Assembly (NCBI GenBank): GCA_902801375.1
Contig: CADCIB010000002.1
Span: forward strand, 62,001-126,000
Source of the DNA: an uncultured Prevotellaceae bacterium
GTDB taxonomy: Bacteria; Bacteroidota; Bacteroidia; Bacteroidales; Bacteroidaceae
Reading direction: 5' to 3'
Length of the DNA stretch: 64,000 nucleotides
Shown: positions 51,094 through 59,453 of the stretch, in pieces
How positions within the stretch are numbered: the stretch's first letter is position 1
Layout of the letters: each line of letters begins with the position of its first letter
Notes under the pieces: model-generated
The model's database searches: none
What the model saw: only the letters and a program-made list of their open reading frames with translations
What the model was told of the DNA's origin: nothing
Translations under genes and position numbers: made by a program

Positions 51094-53223
51094 TTAAGAC
51101 TTCTTTTGGGGCTTGATACCGTTGCGGCGGAGCAGCGCATCGATGGTGGGCTCCTGTCCGCGGAATCGTTTGTAGAGGGTCATGGGATGCTCGGTTCCTC
51201 CGCGACTGAGGATGTTGTCGCGGAAGCTCTGAGCCACCTTCTGGTTGAAGATGCCCCTGCGTTTGAATACGCTGAAGGCGTCGGCCTCCAGCACTTCAGC
51301 CCACTTGTAGCTATAGTAACCGGCGGCGTAGCCTCCTGCCATGATATGCGAGAACTGCACGGTCATGCAGGTGTCAGCCAATGGCTTCTCGCCGCTGAGC
51401 CGAGCCTTTTCCCAAGCCTTCTTCTCGAATGGGATGAGGTCGTCGCAGAATTCATCCTTGCAGGTGTAGTAGGCCATGTCGAGCAGTCCAAAACTCACCT
51501 GACGCAGACATGCCGTTGCGGCCATAAAGTTGCGGCTTTTCACGATGCGGCGTATCAGTTCATCGGGCAGAGGTTCACCTGTCTCGTAGTGGAAAGCGAA
51601 GGTGCGCAGGAACTCTTTTTCGATGGCGTAGTTCTCCATAAACTGCGAAGGCAGTTCCACGAAGTCCCACCACACATTGGTGCCGCTGAGGCTTTCAAAG
51701 CGCGTGTTGGCAAACATGCCGTGAAGCGAGTGGCCGAATTCATGGAGGAAGGTCTCCACCTCGCCCAGCGTCAGAAGTGCGGGTTTGTCAGCTGTGGGCT
51801 TTGTCAGGTTCATCACCACGCTCACATGGGGTCTGACGTTTACTCCCTTGCGGTCAATCCACTGACCTTGGAACTCCGTCATCCAAGCCCCTCCCTGCTT
51901 GCCTTTTCGAGGATGGAAGTCGGCATAGAACACAGCGAGGAACGAGCCGTCACGGTTGAACACCTCATAGGCCTTCACGTCGGGATGGTAGACGGGGATG
52001 TCCTTGTTCTCTTTGAACGTGATGCCGTAGAGGCGGTTGGCCAGTCCGAACACACCGTCTATCACTTTTGAGAGTTCAAAATAGGGGCGGAGCATTTCGG
52101 CATCGAGGTCGTATTTTTTCAGCTTCAGCTTGTGGGCGTAGAACCCTTGGTCCCAAGGGCGAAGCTTTTCAGCAGCGGGAGAGGAGGGGGCCATTGCGGA
52201 GTCAGCAGTTTGCTTCTTTTTGGCTTGGGGAAAGTCTTTGAGAAAGAGTCTCTTCAGCTCCTGCTGCTCTTTCTTGGCTGTAGGCTTGTAGGCATCGATG
52301 AGCGAATCGAACAACCGGTAGACGTTCTTCACCTTCGTGGCCATACGGTTTTTCATCACATAATCGGCGAAAGTCTTGAACCCCAGTAGCTGTGCTATCT
52401 CACGCCGCAGGTTGACCAGTCGTTTGCAGATTTCAATATTGTTCTCTGCGTTGTCGTGCATGCACAAGGTGTTGCGGGCCATGTACATCTGTTGGCGCAG
52501 GTCGCGGTGCGTACTATAGGTCATGAAAGGCTGGTAAGAGGGCATGTCGAGTGTGAACACCCATCCTTCTTTCTGCTGCTCTTCAGCTGTTTGTCGCGCT
52601 GCGTCAATAGCGGTCTGGGGAAGTCCGTCGAGCTGTTTCTCGTCGGTGATGTGTAGGCTGAAAGCCTTCGTCTCTTTCAGCAGGTTCTGAGAGAACTGCA
52701 GGGAGAGCATGCTGGCTTCTTCTGTGAGCTGTCGCAGGCGTTCCTTCCCCTCGTCGTCGAGAAGTGCACCACTGCGCACGTAGCCGTCGTAGCAGTTGTC
52801 TAACAGCCGTTGCTCCTCTGGGGTGAGGCGCCGATGGTGTAGATGCACAGCCTTGACGCGTTCGAATAGTCGTCGGTTCAGTCTCACGTCGTTGGCGTGT
52901 TGTGTCAGGATGGGCTGCATCTTTTGCGCCAGTGCATCCATCTCATCGTTGGTCTCGGCTGAAAGCATATTGAAGAACACGGTGCTGACGCGTTCCAGCA
53001 GGTCGTAGTAGCCTTCGGGCTCGTCGTCGTTGTTGATGATGGTGTTTTCGAAGGTGGGCTTCGCCGGATTGTTGATGGTTTTCTCTATCTGTTCGTTGTC
53101 GCGGCGGATACCTTCCATGAAGGCCTCTTCGTAGTCCTCCAGGCGTATGCGGTCAAATGGCACCGTCTCGTGCGGTGTGTCGTATTTCTCGAAAAACGGG
53201 TTCTTCCTTGCTGATTCTTCCAT
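51094..53223 (-). CDS. M3-family metallopeptidase (peptidyl-dipeptidase Dcp/oligopeptidase A-like)
   Basis: 709 aa, no signal peptide, so probably cytoplasmic. The zinc site HEFGHSLH starts at His494 with Glu495 as base, and the third ligand is expected in the downstream WWDFVELPSQFMENY block. Other M3 landmarks: VFFNMLSAETND and LRRLTEEAS helices early, GFKTFADYVMKNRMA, and the C-terminal HIMAGGYAAGYYSYKWAEVL, which is typical of Dcp and OpdA. These enzymes degrade short peptides. A short K/A-rich insert follows LFLKDFPQAKKKQ. Its own promoter lies at 53265-53272. Confidence 0.92.
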   Translation of the reverse strand: MEESARKNPFFEKYDTPHETVPFDRIRLEDYEEAFMEGIRRDNEQIEKTINNPAKPTFENTIINNDDEPEGYYDLLERVSTVFFNMLSAETNDEMDALAQKMQPILTQHANDVRLNRRLFERVKAVHLHHRRLTPEEQRLLDNCYDGYVRSGALLDDEGKERLRQLTEEASMLSLQFSQNLLKETKAFSLHITDEKQLDGLPQTAIDAARQTAEEQQKEGWVFTLDMPSYQPFMTYSTHRDLRQQMYMARNTLCMHDNAENNIEICKRLVNLRREIAQLLGFKTFADYVMKNRMATKVKNVYRLFDSLIDAYKPTAKKEQQELKRLFLKDFPQAKKKQTADSAMAPSSPAAEKLRPWDQGFYAHKLKLKKYDLDAEMLRPYFELSKVIDGVFGLANRLYGITFKENKDIPVYHPDVKAYEVFNRDGSFLAVFYADFHPRKGKQGGAWMTEFQGQWIDRKGVNVRPHVSVVMNLTKPTADKPALLTLGEVETFLHEFGHSLHGMFANTRFESLSGTNVWWDFVELPSQFMENYAIEKEFLRTFAFHYETGEPLPDELIRRIVKSRNFMAATACLRQVSFGLLDMAYYTCKDEFCDDLIPFEKKAWEKARLSGEKPLADTCMTVQFSHIMAGGYAAGYYSYKWAEVLEADAFSVFKRRGIFNQKVAQSFRDNILSRGGTEHPMTLYKRFRGQEPTIDALLRRNGIKPQKKS

Positions 53224-53264
53224 GATGGGAAAAGGATTATCTTTCTATTTGTTGATTTAGCCTG

Positions 53265-53272
53265 CAAAATTA
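53265..53272 (-). promoter_or_regulatory. -7 promoter element for the M3 peptidase gene
   Basis: Reads TAATTTTG on the minus strand, 41 nt before the ATG at 53223. Confidence 0.5.
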
Positions 53273-53331
53273 CGAAGATTTTCTGAAACAGCCAAATTCC
53301 TATTCATAAAAAGCGTTATTTATGAATATGG

Positions 53332-53985
53332 TTATAGGTATTGCTGAAGAATGTCCCACACGGCCATGATGTGGCATACGGAGCCTGCCAAGACAAAGAA
53401 ATGGAACACGCTGTGCATGTATTTCTTGCGGTTCAGACTGTAGAACAAGGCTCCAATGATATAGCAGACGCCCTCTCCGATGATCCATGCAACGGCAGCT
53501 TGGCTTACATGCTGGATGAGGGGTTGGAAGGCGATGAGTACTGATAGTCCCATGAGTACGAAACAGACAGTTTCCAGGTTACTGTGCTCTTTCAGTCGGA
53601 CGAAGCTGATCGCCGTTCCCACGATGGCACATGTCCATACCAAGCTGAAAAGCAACCAGCCCCAATAGTCGTCTTCGCGCAGGGCAATGAGCGTCACGGG
53701 CGAATAGCTTCCCGCGATGTGCCAATAGATGGCTGCATGGTCCCAGCGGCGCAGTCGTTCTTTGGCCTTGGCAAAACGTGCTGGGGTGGCATGATAGGCT
53801 GTCGATGCGATGTAGGAAGAGAGCATGCCGAAAAGGTACAGGATGACGCCTGCATGCATCCATCCGTTGCCGCTTTTGACGCAAAGCAGCACAAATACGA
53901 CACCAAACACGCAGCCTAAAATGATGCCTGCCGCGTGTGACGACCAGTTGATGGCTTCTTCCTTTTTAGTATAATGTATGCTCAT
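53332..53985 (-). CDS. Hemolysin III family (PAQR-like) seven-pass membrane protein
   Basis: 217 aa. From MSIHYTKKEEAINWSSHAAG it shows the HlyIII landmarks: an early EEAINWSSHAAG motif, SSYIASTAYHA with a metal-binding-type Ser/His pair, and the YWHIAGSYSP block. The C-terminal HFFVLAGSVCHIMAVW carries the other conserved His. Seven hydrophobic segments fit the PAQR fold, where Ser/Asp/His residues bind zinc. Function in bacteria is unclear; membrane-fluidity or lipid roles are proposed for the superfamily. The ATG at 53985 is chosen because the -7 element at 53994-54001 stands immediately before it; the longer frame to 54141 would include the promoter. Confidence 0.85.
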   Translation of the reverse strand: MSIHYTKKEEAINWSSHAAGIILGCVFGVVFVLLCVKSGNGWMHAGVILYLFGMLSSYIASTAYHATPARFAKAKERLRRWDHAAIYWHIAGSYSPVTLIALREDDYWGWLLFSLVWTCAIVGTAISFVRLKEHSNLETVCFVLMGLSVLIAFQPLIQHVSQAAVAWIIGEGVCYIIGALFYSLNRKKYMHSVFHFFVLAGSVCHIMAVWDILQQYL

Positions 53986-53993
53986 GGCGGTTG

Positions 53994-54001
53994 CAAAGGT
54001 A
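53994..54001 (-). promoter_or_regulatory. -7 promoter element for the hemolysin III gene
   Basis: Reads TACCTTTG on the minus strand and ends 8 nt before the ATG at 53985, so the transcript should have almost no leader. It is divergent from the BspA promoter at 54076. Confidence 0.65.
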
Positions 54002-54051
54002 CTGTTTTTCAGAGAACCATAAAAACAAAATTGATTTTTTTTGCTTTTTCT

Positions 54052-54083
54052 TTTTGTATTGTACTCACTTATTCGTACCTTTG
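54052..54083 (+). promoter_or_regulatory. BspA-type gene promoter, 30 of 32 bases shared with the one at 58472
   Basis: The TACCTTTG element at 54076-54083 ends 5 nt before the ATG at 54089, which points to a leaderless mRNA. The 32 bases up to and including it differ from 58472-58503 at only two positions. Confidence 0.65.
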
Positions 54084-54088
54084 TCCCC

Positions 54089-56854
54089 ATGAAAAAGATT
54101 TTACTTCTTTTGGCGTTGTCTTTCACTCTGGTGAAGGGCATGGCCTACAGCATAGCTGCCGATGGCATATATTATCAGATTATTTCGGCAGGAGTCTTGG
54201 AAGTGACGCAGGGCGACTTGCCTTATAGCGGCTATGTGAACATTCCTGATTCGGTGCGTGCCAATGGGAAAATGTACTCTGTGGAAGCTATTGGTGACAG
54301 GGCTTTCAATGCATGTGCGCAGCTCACTAGCCTGCATATTCCTGCTGGTGTGAAGCGCATAGGCCATCTGGCATTCGCGTCGTGCACGTCGCTCCATTTC
54401 GTCAATCTGCCCGCAGCCCTTCGTGAGATAGGCGATGCTGCTTTCTACGGGTGCTCGTCGTTGGTCAGCATGTCGCTTCCTGCTTCGCTCAGCACCATCG
54501 GGAAGGATGCTTTTGCGCGCTGCCCAATGCTGGAGCGATTCGCCGTCGATGAACAGAATGCTTACTTCTCTGCTGTGGACCATGTGCTCTACGACAAGAA
54601 GGTGACGCGTCTGATTGCTTTTCCCAATGCCAAGGACGATGTCTTCACGCTTCCCCGTACGGTGACGGCCATTGCCGACGGAGCTTTCTCGCATTGTGTT
54701 TCACTTACCAGCGTGGGACTGCCGCAAGGGCTGAAGACCATCGGCGACGCTGCTTTCTACGGATGCAAGAAGTTGCAGACAATTTCCTTGCCTTCCAGTC
54801 TGACCTCCATCGGTTGTTGGGCTTTCTCCGAGTGTGAGTCGCTGACGTTCATCAGTCTGCCGGCTCTGCTTACTACCCTTGGGGACGATGCTTTTAGTTT
54901 CTGCTCTGCTCTTACCGACATCAATGTTGATGGCGCCAACCCCAATTTCGTTTCAGACGAAGGAGTGCTCTTCGACAAGAAGCGGGCCACCATCATTGCC
55001 TATCCTGGAGGTAAAGGTCCCAGCTACAGCGTGCCACAGTCTGTGACACGCATCAGCAATCATGCTTTCTACGGATGTGTAGCCCTGCAACATATCACCA
55101 TCCATCAAGATCTGGTGAGCATCGAGGACGATCCGTTTGTCTTCTGCGAGAACCTGACCGACATCGACGTGGCTTCTGACAACGGCAAGTACAGCTCTTC
55201 CGAAGGCATCTTATATAATAAGGAACAGACCGACATCGTCACCGTACCAAAGGGTAGGGAAGGGGTGGTCAGCGTTCCTTCGAGCGTCAGCCGTATTTCC
55301 ACAGGTGCTTTTCTCTGTAACGAAAAGCTTCAGGCGGTCAGTCTTCCACAGAGCGTGCAGACTATTGGCGACTACGCCTTTCTGGGGTGCTATCAGCTGG
55401 CCACCGTCAATATTCCCTCGTCGCTTTCATCCATTGGGCGGGGAGCCTTCTCCGACTGCATCGGACTACAAGAAATAGTCTGTTGTGGACAGCCGCTTGC
55501 AGTCACGCCTTTCTTGCCTGTTATCAGCGACCAGACCCGCCTGTTCGTTCCACGCGGCGAGCGAAGCGATTTCCTGCAAAGCGACGGATGGAAGGACTTC
55601 CGGCAAATAGAGGAATACGGTCTTCACGCCGATTATCTGCAGCTCAACCGTGGTCGCTTGCAGAATGTGCCCGTGCGCTTGGAAGGCACCCTTCCCCTCA
55701 CAGCCCTGCAGATGGATATTGAGGTACCCGAGGGCATGCAGATAGCACGAGATGCCACTGGGCAGTTTATGGTCAGTCTGGCAGGCCACAATGCCAACAC
55801 CCATCGAGTTTCGTGCGCCAAGACAGCCGAAGGGCTGTATTCCATTGTGGTCATGTCGATGGAGAATGCCGTGCTCGAGCAGACCGACACGCTGCTCTTC
55901 TTGGGTGTGAATATCGACGAAGACTGCCTCGCTGGCAACTATGAGATGGGGGTGAGCAACATCGTCCTCACCTACATGACCCATCAGCTCTATGGCGAGG
56001 CCATGCAGCAAAATTGGCTCGCCGACTGGCATGTTCAGAACTACATGGGCGACGTCAATCACGACGGACTGGTGAATGTCGCCGACGTGGTGCTGACCTT
56101 GCGCCACATACAGAGCCTGCCGACTGAAGATTTCCATTTCCTGGAGGCTGATGTCAACAACAGCGGGGTGATTACCGTTTCCGATGCAGTCGGTATTGTG
56201 GATATCATCCAGCAGGAACATCTCTTCAGCACCGCTGGTCTGACCGATGTTTCTCAAGCCGCTGTGGCCGACAGAATCTTAGCCTCGGAGGTGCATATCC
56301 TGCAGGGTAAGAAGGAAAAGTTGGAAATAGAACTGCTCAATGGCGTAGGCAACTATACCGCCCAGCAGTTTGACTTGACGCTACCTCCAGGGGTCACAAT
56401 TGCCAAGAATGCGGCAGGAGAGTATGATTGCCAGATGACCACCCGCTACGACAGCCATCAGCTTTATATCATGCCTTTGGCAGAGAGTTTCTACGAAGGT
56501 AACACCTATCGAATCGTGTGCGCTTCCTATAGCCTGAAGGATATCAGTCAGCGCACGGGAGCCCTCCTGAAACTGCATTTGGTTGCAGAGGAAGACCTGC
56601 CCGACGAGACCCACACAGGCCGTGTGCACCATATAGTCTTTGCCGACAAAGAGGCTCATGCGTATGAATTGCCCAATGCCAATTTTGAGGTTTCCATCGG
56701 CAATCAGACGGGCATCGACGAGGTGAGCACCCCGCGTAAGGCCGCCAATATCTACAACCTGCAAGGACTGCTCGTACGTACACAGGCAACCAGTCTTGAA
56801 GGACTGCAGCCTGGCATTTACATCATGAACGGCAGAAAATATGTGGTGAAATAA
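54089..56854 (+). CDS. BspA-type LRR_5 surface protein with dockerin-like repeats and a sorting-type tail
   Basis: 921 aa. Signal peptide (MKKILLLLALSFTLVKGMA), then LRR_5 repeats over about residues 50-500 (TSLHIPAGVKRIGHLAFASC, KTIGDAAFYGCKKLQTISLP and the like), interrupted by longer bulges with YLSS-type loops (DEGVLFDKKRATIIAYPGG). A beta-sandwich region (about 525-640) is followed by two calcium-loop motifs of dockerin type: GDVNHDGLVNVADVVLTL at residue 654 and ADVNNSGVITVSDAVGIV near 688. After another cohesin-like strand-rich region the end reads NIYNLQGLLVRTQ and GIYIMNGRKYVVK, a typical type IX-like C-terminal tail. Probable role: adhesion at the cell surface. The ATG at 54089 follows the promoter directly. 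Confidence 0.88.
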   Translation: MKKILLLLALSFTLVKGMAYSIAADGIYYQIISAGVLEVTQGDLPYSGYVNIPDSVRANGKMYSVEAIGDRAFNACAQLTSLHIPAGVKRIGHLAFASCTSLHFVNLPAALREIGDAAFYGCSSLVSMSLPASLSTIGKDAFARCPMLERFAVDEQNAYFSAVDHVLYDKKVTRLIAFPNAKDDVFTLPRTVTAIADGAFSHCVSLTSVGLPQGLKTIGDAAFYGCKKLQTISLPSSLTSIGCWAFSECESLTFISLPALLTTLGDDAFSFCSALTDINVDGANPNFVSDEGVLFDKKRATIIAYPGGKGPSYSVPQSVTRISNHAFYGCVALQHITIHQDLVSIEDDPFVFCENLTDIDVASDNGKYSSSEGILYNKEQTDIVTVPKGREGVVSVPSSVSRISTGAFLCNEKLQAVSLPQSVQTIGDYAFLGCYQLATVNIPSSLSSIGRGAFSDCIGLQEIVCCGQPLAVTPFLPVISDQTRLFVPRGERSDFLQSDGWKDFRQIEEYGLHADYLQLNRGRLQNVPVRLEGTLPLTALQMDIEVPEGMQIARDATGQFMVSLAGHNANTHRVSCAKTAEGLYSIVVMSMENAVLEQTDTLLFLGVNIDEDCLAGNYEMGVSNIVLTYMTHQLYGEAMQQNWLADWHVQNYMGDVNHDGLVNVADVVLTLRHIQSLPTEDFHFLEADVNNSGVITVSDAVGIVDIIQQEHLFSTAGLTDVSQAAVADRILASEVHILQGKKEKLEIELLNGVGNYTAQQFDLTLPPGVTIAKNAAGEYDCQMTTRYDSHQLYIMPLAESFYEGNTYRIVCASYSLKDISQRTGALLKLHLVAEEDLPDETHTGRVHHIVFADKEAHAYELPNANFEVSIGNQTGIDEVSTPRKAANIYNLQGLLVRTQATSLEGLQPGIYIMNGRKYVVK

Positions 56855-56865
56855 ATATGCCAGGC

Positions 56866-58317
56866 CTACCCGAAGAGGGCGCGCAAAGCCTCTTCCACCT
56901 TTCTGACAGCGATGAGCTGGATGTGGAAGCGGCGCGTGTCTAAACCTTGGAGATTGTTCTTCGGCACTATCATGTGGGTGAAGCCGAGCTTCTCCGCTTC
57001 GGCTATGCGCTGCTCAATGCGGGCCACAGGGCGCACTTCGCCGCTCAGTCCCACTTCGCCAGCCATGCACCAGCCTTTCTCGATGGGTGTGTCAACATTG
57101 CTTGACAGCACGGCGGCTATCACACTCAGGTCCATGGCGAGGTCGGTGACGCGGAATCCACCCGCGATGTTCACAAACACATCTTTCTGAATGAGCTTGA
57201 AACCTACGCGTTTCTCCAGCACTGCCAACAACATGTTCAGCCGTCGTTGGTCGAAACCCGTAGTGGTGCGTTGTGGTGTGCCATAGGCCGCCGTAGAGAC
57301 CAGTGCCTGCGTTTCCACGAGGAAAGGCCGTACACCCTCAATGGCTGAGCTGATGGCAATGCCGCTTAGGTCGTCGTGGCCGTCGGTCAGGAGCAGCTCC
57401 GACGGATTGCTCACCTGTCGCAATCCATTTGACTGCATCTCGTAGATGCCCATCTCCGACGTGCTTCCGAAGCGGTTCTTGATACTCCGCAGGATGCGAT
57501 ACATGTAGTGCTGGTCGCCCTCAAATTGCAAAACGGTGTCCACGATATGTTCCAGAATTTTGGGTCCTGCCAAACTGCCTTCCTTGTTGATGTGGCCGAT
57601 GAGAATGACCGGTGTGCCGCTGGCCTTGGCAAAGCGCAGCAAGGCGGCAGCACACTCGCGCACCTGGGTCACGCTGCCTGCCGACGATTCGGCAGCCTCT
57701 GTGCTGATGGTCTGAATCGAGTCGATGATCACCAGTTCGGGCTTTTCCTCCTTGATGTGGGCGAAGATACTTTCCAGCGAGGTTTCGCACAAGATGAGCA
57801 GGTTGTCGTGAGTCGGAGATTGCAAATTCCCTCCAACCGATAGATTCCCTCCAACGTGGGAAGGAAGATTTCCTCGTTCCAGTCGCTCAGCACGCATCTT
57901 CAGCTGACTGGCGCTCTCCTCTCCACTCACATAGAGAATCTTCCGGTCGTCGAGCGTCAGCACCGTCTGCAGTGTCAGGGTGCTTTTGCCGATGCCCGGC
58001 TCGCCACCCAGCAGCACCAGACTGCCGCGCACCAGTCCGCCGCCCAAGACGCGGTTTAGTTCTGCGTCGTGCATATCGATGCGTGGTTCCTCTTTCGTCT
58101 CGATGTCGCGCAGCCTGCGGGCTTGTGAGCTGTTGGCTATGTTCCGGGCATTCCTTACCGCTCCTGCGGCCGAGCGGGCGGCCATTTGTCCCGTGTCGTT
58201 GGCGATGCGGATTTCCTTAAACGTGTTCCACTGCCCACACGACGGGCATTTGCCAATCCATTTGGCCGACTCCTGTCCGCAATTTGAGCAGACGTATGCT
58301 ATCTTGTCTTTTGCCAT
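56866..58317 (-). CDS. radA: DNA repair protein RadA, with a repeat-derived insert
   Basis: 483 aa RecA-like ATPase and branch-migration factor. N-terminal zinc finger CSNCGQESAKWIGKCPSCG, Walker A GEPGIGKSTLTLQ, Walker B LVIIDSIQTI, the RadA-specific KNRFGST motif and a C-terminal Lon-like domain (GGFRVTDLAMDLSVIAAVLS). Residues about 149-172 (GNLPSHVGGNLSVGGNLQSP region) form an insert between the RAERL helix and the DNLLIL strand. It is encoded by three imperfect copies of a GGAGGGAATCTATC-type unit at about 57808-57873. Relatives I know of run directly from this helix to the strand. The frame is intact, so the protein is probably functional. Confidence 0.9.
   Translation of the reverse strand: MAKDKIAYVCSNCGQESAKWIGKCPSCGQWNTFKEIRIANDTGQMAARSAAGAVRNARNIANSSQARRLRDIETKEEPRIDMHDAELNRVLGGGLVRGSLVLLGGEPGIGKSTLTLQTVLTLDDRKILYVSGEESASQLKMRAERLERGNLPSHVGGNLSVGGNLQSPTHDNLLILCETSLESIFAHIKEEKPELVIIDSIQTISTEAAESSAGSVTQVRECAAALLRFAKASGTPVILIGHINKEGSLAGPKILEHIVDTVLQFEGDQHYMYRILRSIKNRFGSTSEMGIYEMQSNGLRQVSNPSELLLTDGHDDLSGIAISSAIEGVRPFLVETQALVSTAAYGTPQRTTTGFDQRRLNMLLAVLEKRVGFKLIQKDVFVNIAGGFRVTDLAMDLSVIAAVLSSNVDTPIEKGWCMAGEVGLSGEVRPVARIEQRIAEAEKLGFTHMIVPKNNLQGLDTRRFHIQLIAVRKVEEALRALFG
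57808..57873. repeat. Imperfect tandem repeat inside radA
   Basis: On the minus strand three copies of a GA(GG)GGAATCT-type unit, about 24, 18 and 18 nt, encode GNL(P/S/Q) words. The insertion is in frame. Confidence 0.6.
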
Positions 58318-58339
58318 ACCATCTCTTTTTTTTGCAGGG

Positions 58340-58347
58340 CAAAGTTA
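58340..58347 (-). promoter_or_regulatory. -7 promoter element for radA
   Basis: Reads TAACTTTG on the minus strand, 22 nt before the ATG at 58317. Confidence 0.6.
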
Positions 58348-58471
58348 CGAAATATATTTCATGCCACAAAATAATCCTCCCACTTTTCCGCTTTTTCTCT
58401 TTATCTTATCGTGCTTTGTCATCGCCGAATATAATTGAGTTCGACAATAAAATAAAATTTTTGGTATTTCA

Positions 58472-58503
58472 TTTTGTATTGTTCTCACTTAATCGTACCT
58501 TTG
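58472..58503 (+). promoter_or_regulatory. Promoter of the NMT1-like lipoprotein gene, near-identical to 54052-54083
   Basis: Ends with TACCTTTG (58496-58503), 23 nt before the ATG at 58527. Bases 58472-58503 match 54052-54083 at 30 of 32 positions, well beyond the core element. Confidence 0.65.
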
Positions 58504-58526
58504 CAGCGCTTTTAATGAATTGGTAA

Positions 58527-59453
58527 ATGAAGATAAATAAAAGAGCCCTGTTGGGGGCTGCGATGGTGATGCTCTTGCTGGCTGGATGCGGGCAGAGCGA
58601 AACTCAGAAGAGGAAAATATCGAAGGCGAAGCGTGAGCAGTTGCGACGCGAGGACTCGTTGGCACTGAAGATTGGCACGCTGCCCACGATGGATTGCTTG
58701 CCGCTATATGTGGCTGAGCAGACAGGGCTCTACAAAAAGCTTGACGTAGATGTGAGGCTGAAGGCGTTCAGCTCGCAAATCGACTGCGACGCCGCTTTGG
58801 TGAAAGGGAGGATAGAAGGTGGCGTGACCGACCTTGTGCGTTCGCGCCGGATGATGCAGCGCGGCACAGCCTTGCAATATTTCACTGCCACGAATGCATA
58901 CTGGCAGCTTATCAGCAACCGCAAATCGAGAATCACCAACCTGAAGCAATTGGAGGAGAAGATGGTGGCGATGGCGCGTTTCTCTGCGACCGATATGCTC
59001 ACAGACCTTGCCGTGGACAGTGCGAAGCTCAAGAGCGAATCGGTGTTCCGTGTACAGATAAACGACCCGAACATCCGTCTGCTGATGCTCCACAACAACG
59101 AGCTGGACGCGATGTGCCTGACCGAACCGCAGGCCACCACGGCCCGACTCTACAAGAACCCCGTGCTGATGGACAGCCAGAAGCGCGACCTGAAGATGGG
59201 CGTGGTCTGCTTCCGTTCCAACGACATGAAGGACAACCGGCGGGCAGAGCAGTTGCGACGCTTTACGAAAGCTTATAACATGGCGTGCGACTCTATCCGC
59301 ATACATGGCATTTCGCACTATGCCCAAGTCATCAAGGACTACACCCACACTGACGACCGCACGCTTCAGGCCCTTCCTTCTTTGACCTACACCCATGCCA
59401 CGCCTCCAAGGCAGAAAGACATTGACAACGCAAACAGATGGCTCAACAAATAA
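58527..59453 (+). CDS. NMT1/SsuA-like periplasmic substrate-binding lipoprotein
   Basis: 308 aa. Lipobox MLLLAGCGQ with Cys21, then a K/R-rich tether (KRKISKAKREQLRRED) and a type-2 periplasmic binding fold: LKIGTLPTMDCLPLYVAEQT, LYKKLDVDVRLKAFSS, then GGVTDLVRSRRMM and NELDAMCLTEPQATTARLY. This is the NMT1/THI5-like layout used for nitrate, taurine, aliphatic sulfonates or thiamine precursors. No ABC permease or ATPase gene is next to it in this window. Instead the stop region overlaps by 16 nt the start of a cytoplasmic TPR protein gene. The ligand cannot be predicted. Confidence 0.75.
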   Translation: MKINKRALLGAAMVMLLLAGCGQSETQKRKISKAKREQLRREDSLALKIGTLPTMDCLPLYVAEQTGLYKKLDVDVRLKAFSSQIDCDAALVKGRIEGGVTDLVRSRRMMQRGTALQYFTATNAYWQLISNRKSRITNLKQLEEKMVAMARFSATDMLTDLAVDSAKLKSESVFRVQINDPNIRLLMLHNNELDAMCLTEPQATTARLYKNPVLMDSQKRDLKMGVVCFRSNDMKDNRRAEQLRRFTKAYNMACDSIRIHGISHYAQVIKDYTHTDDRTLQALPSLTYTHATPPRQKDIDNANRWLNK

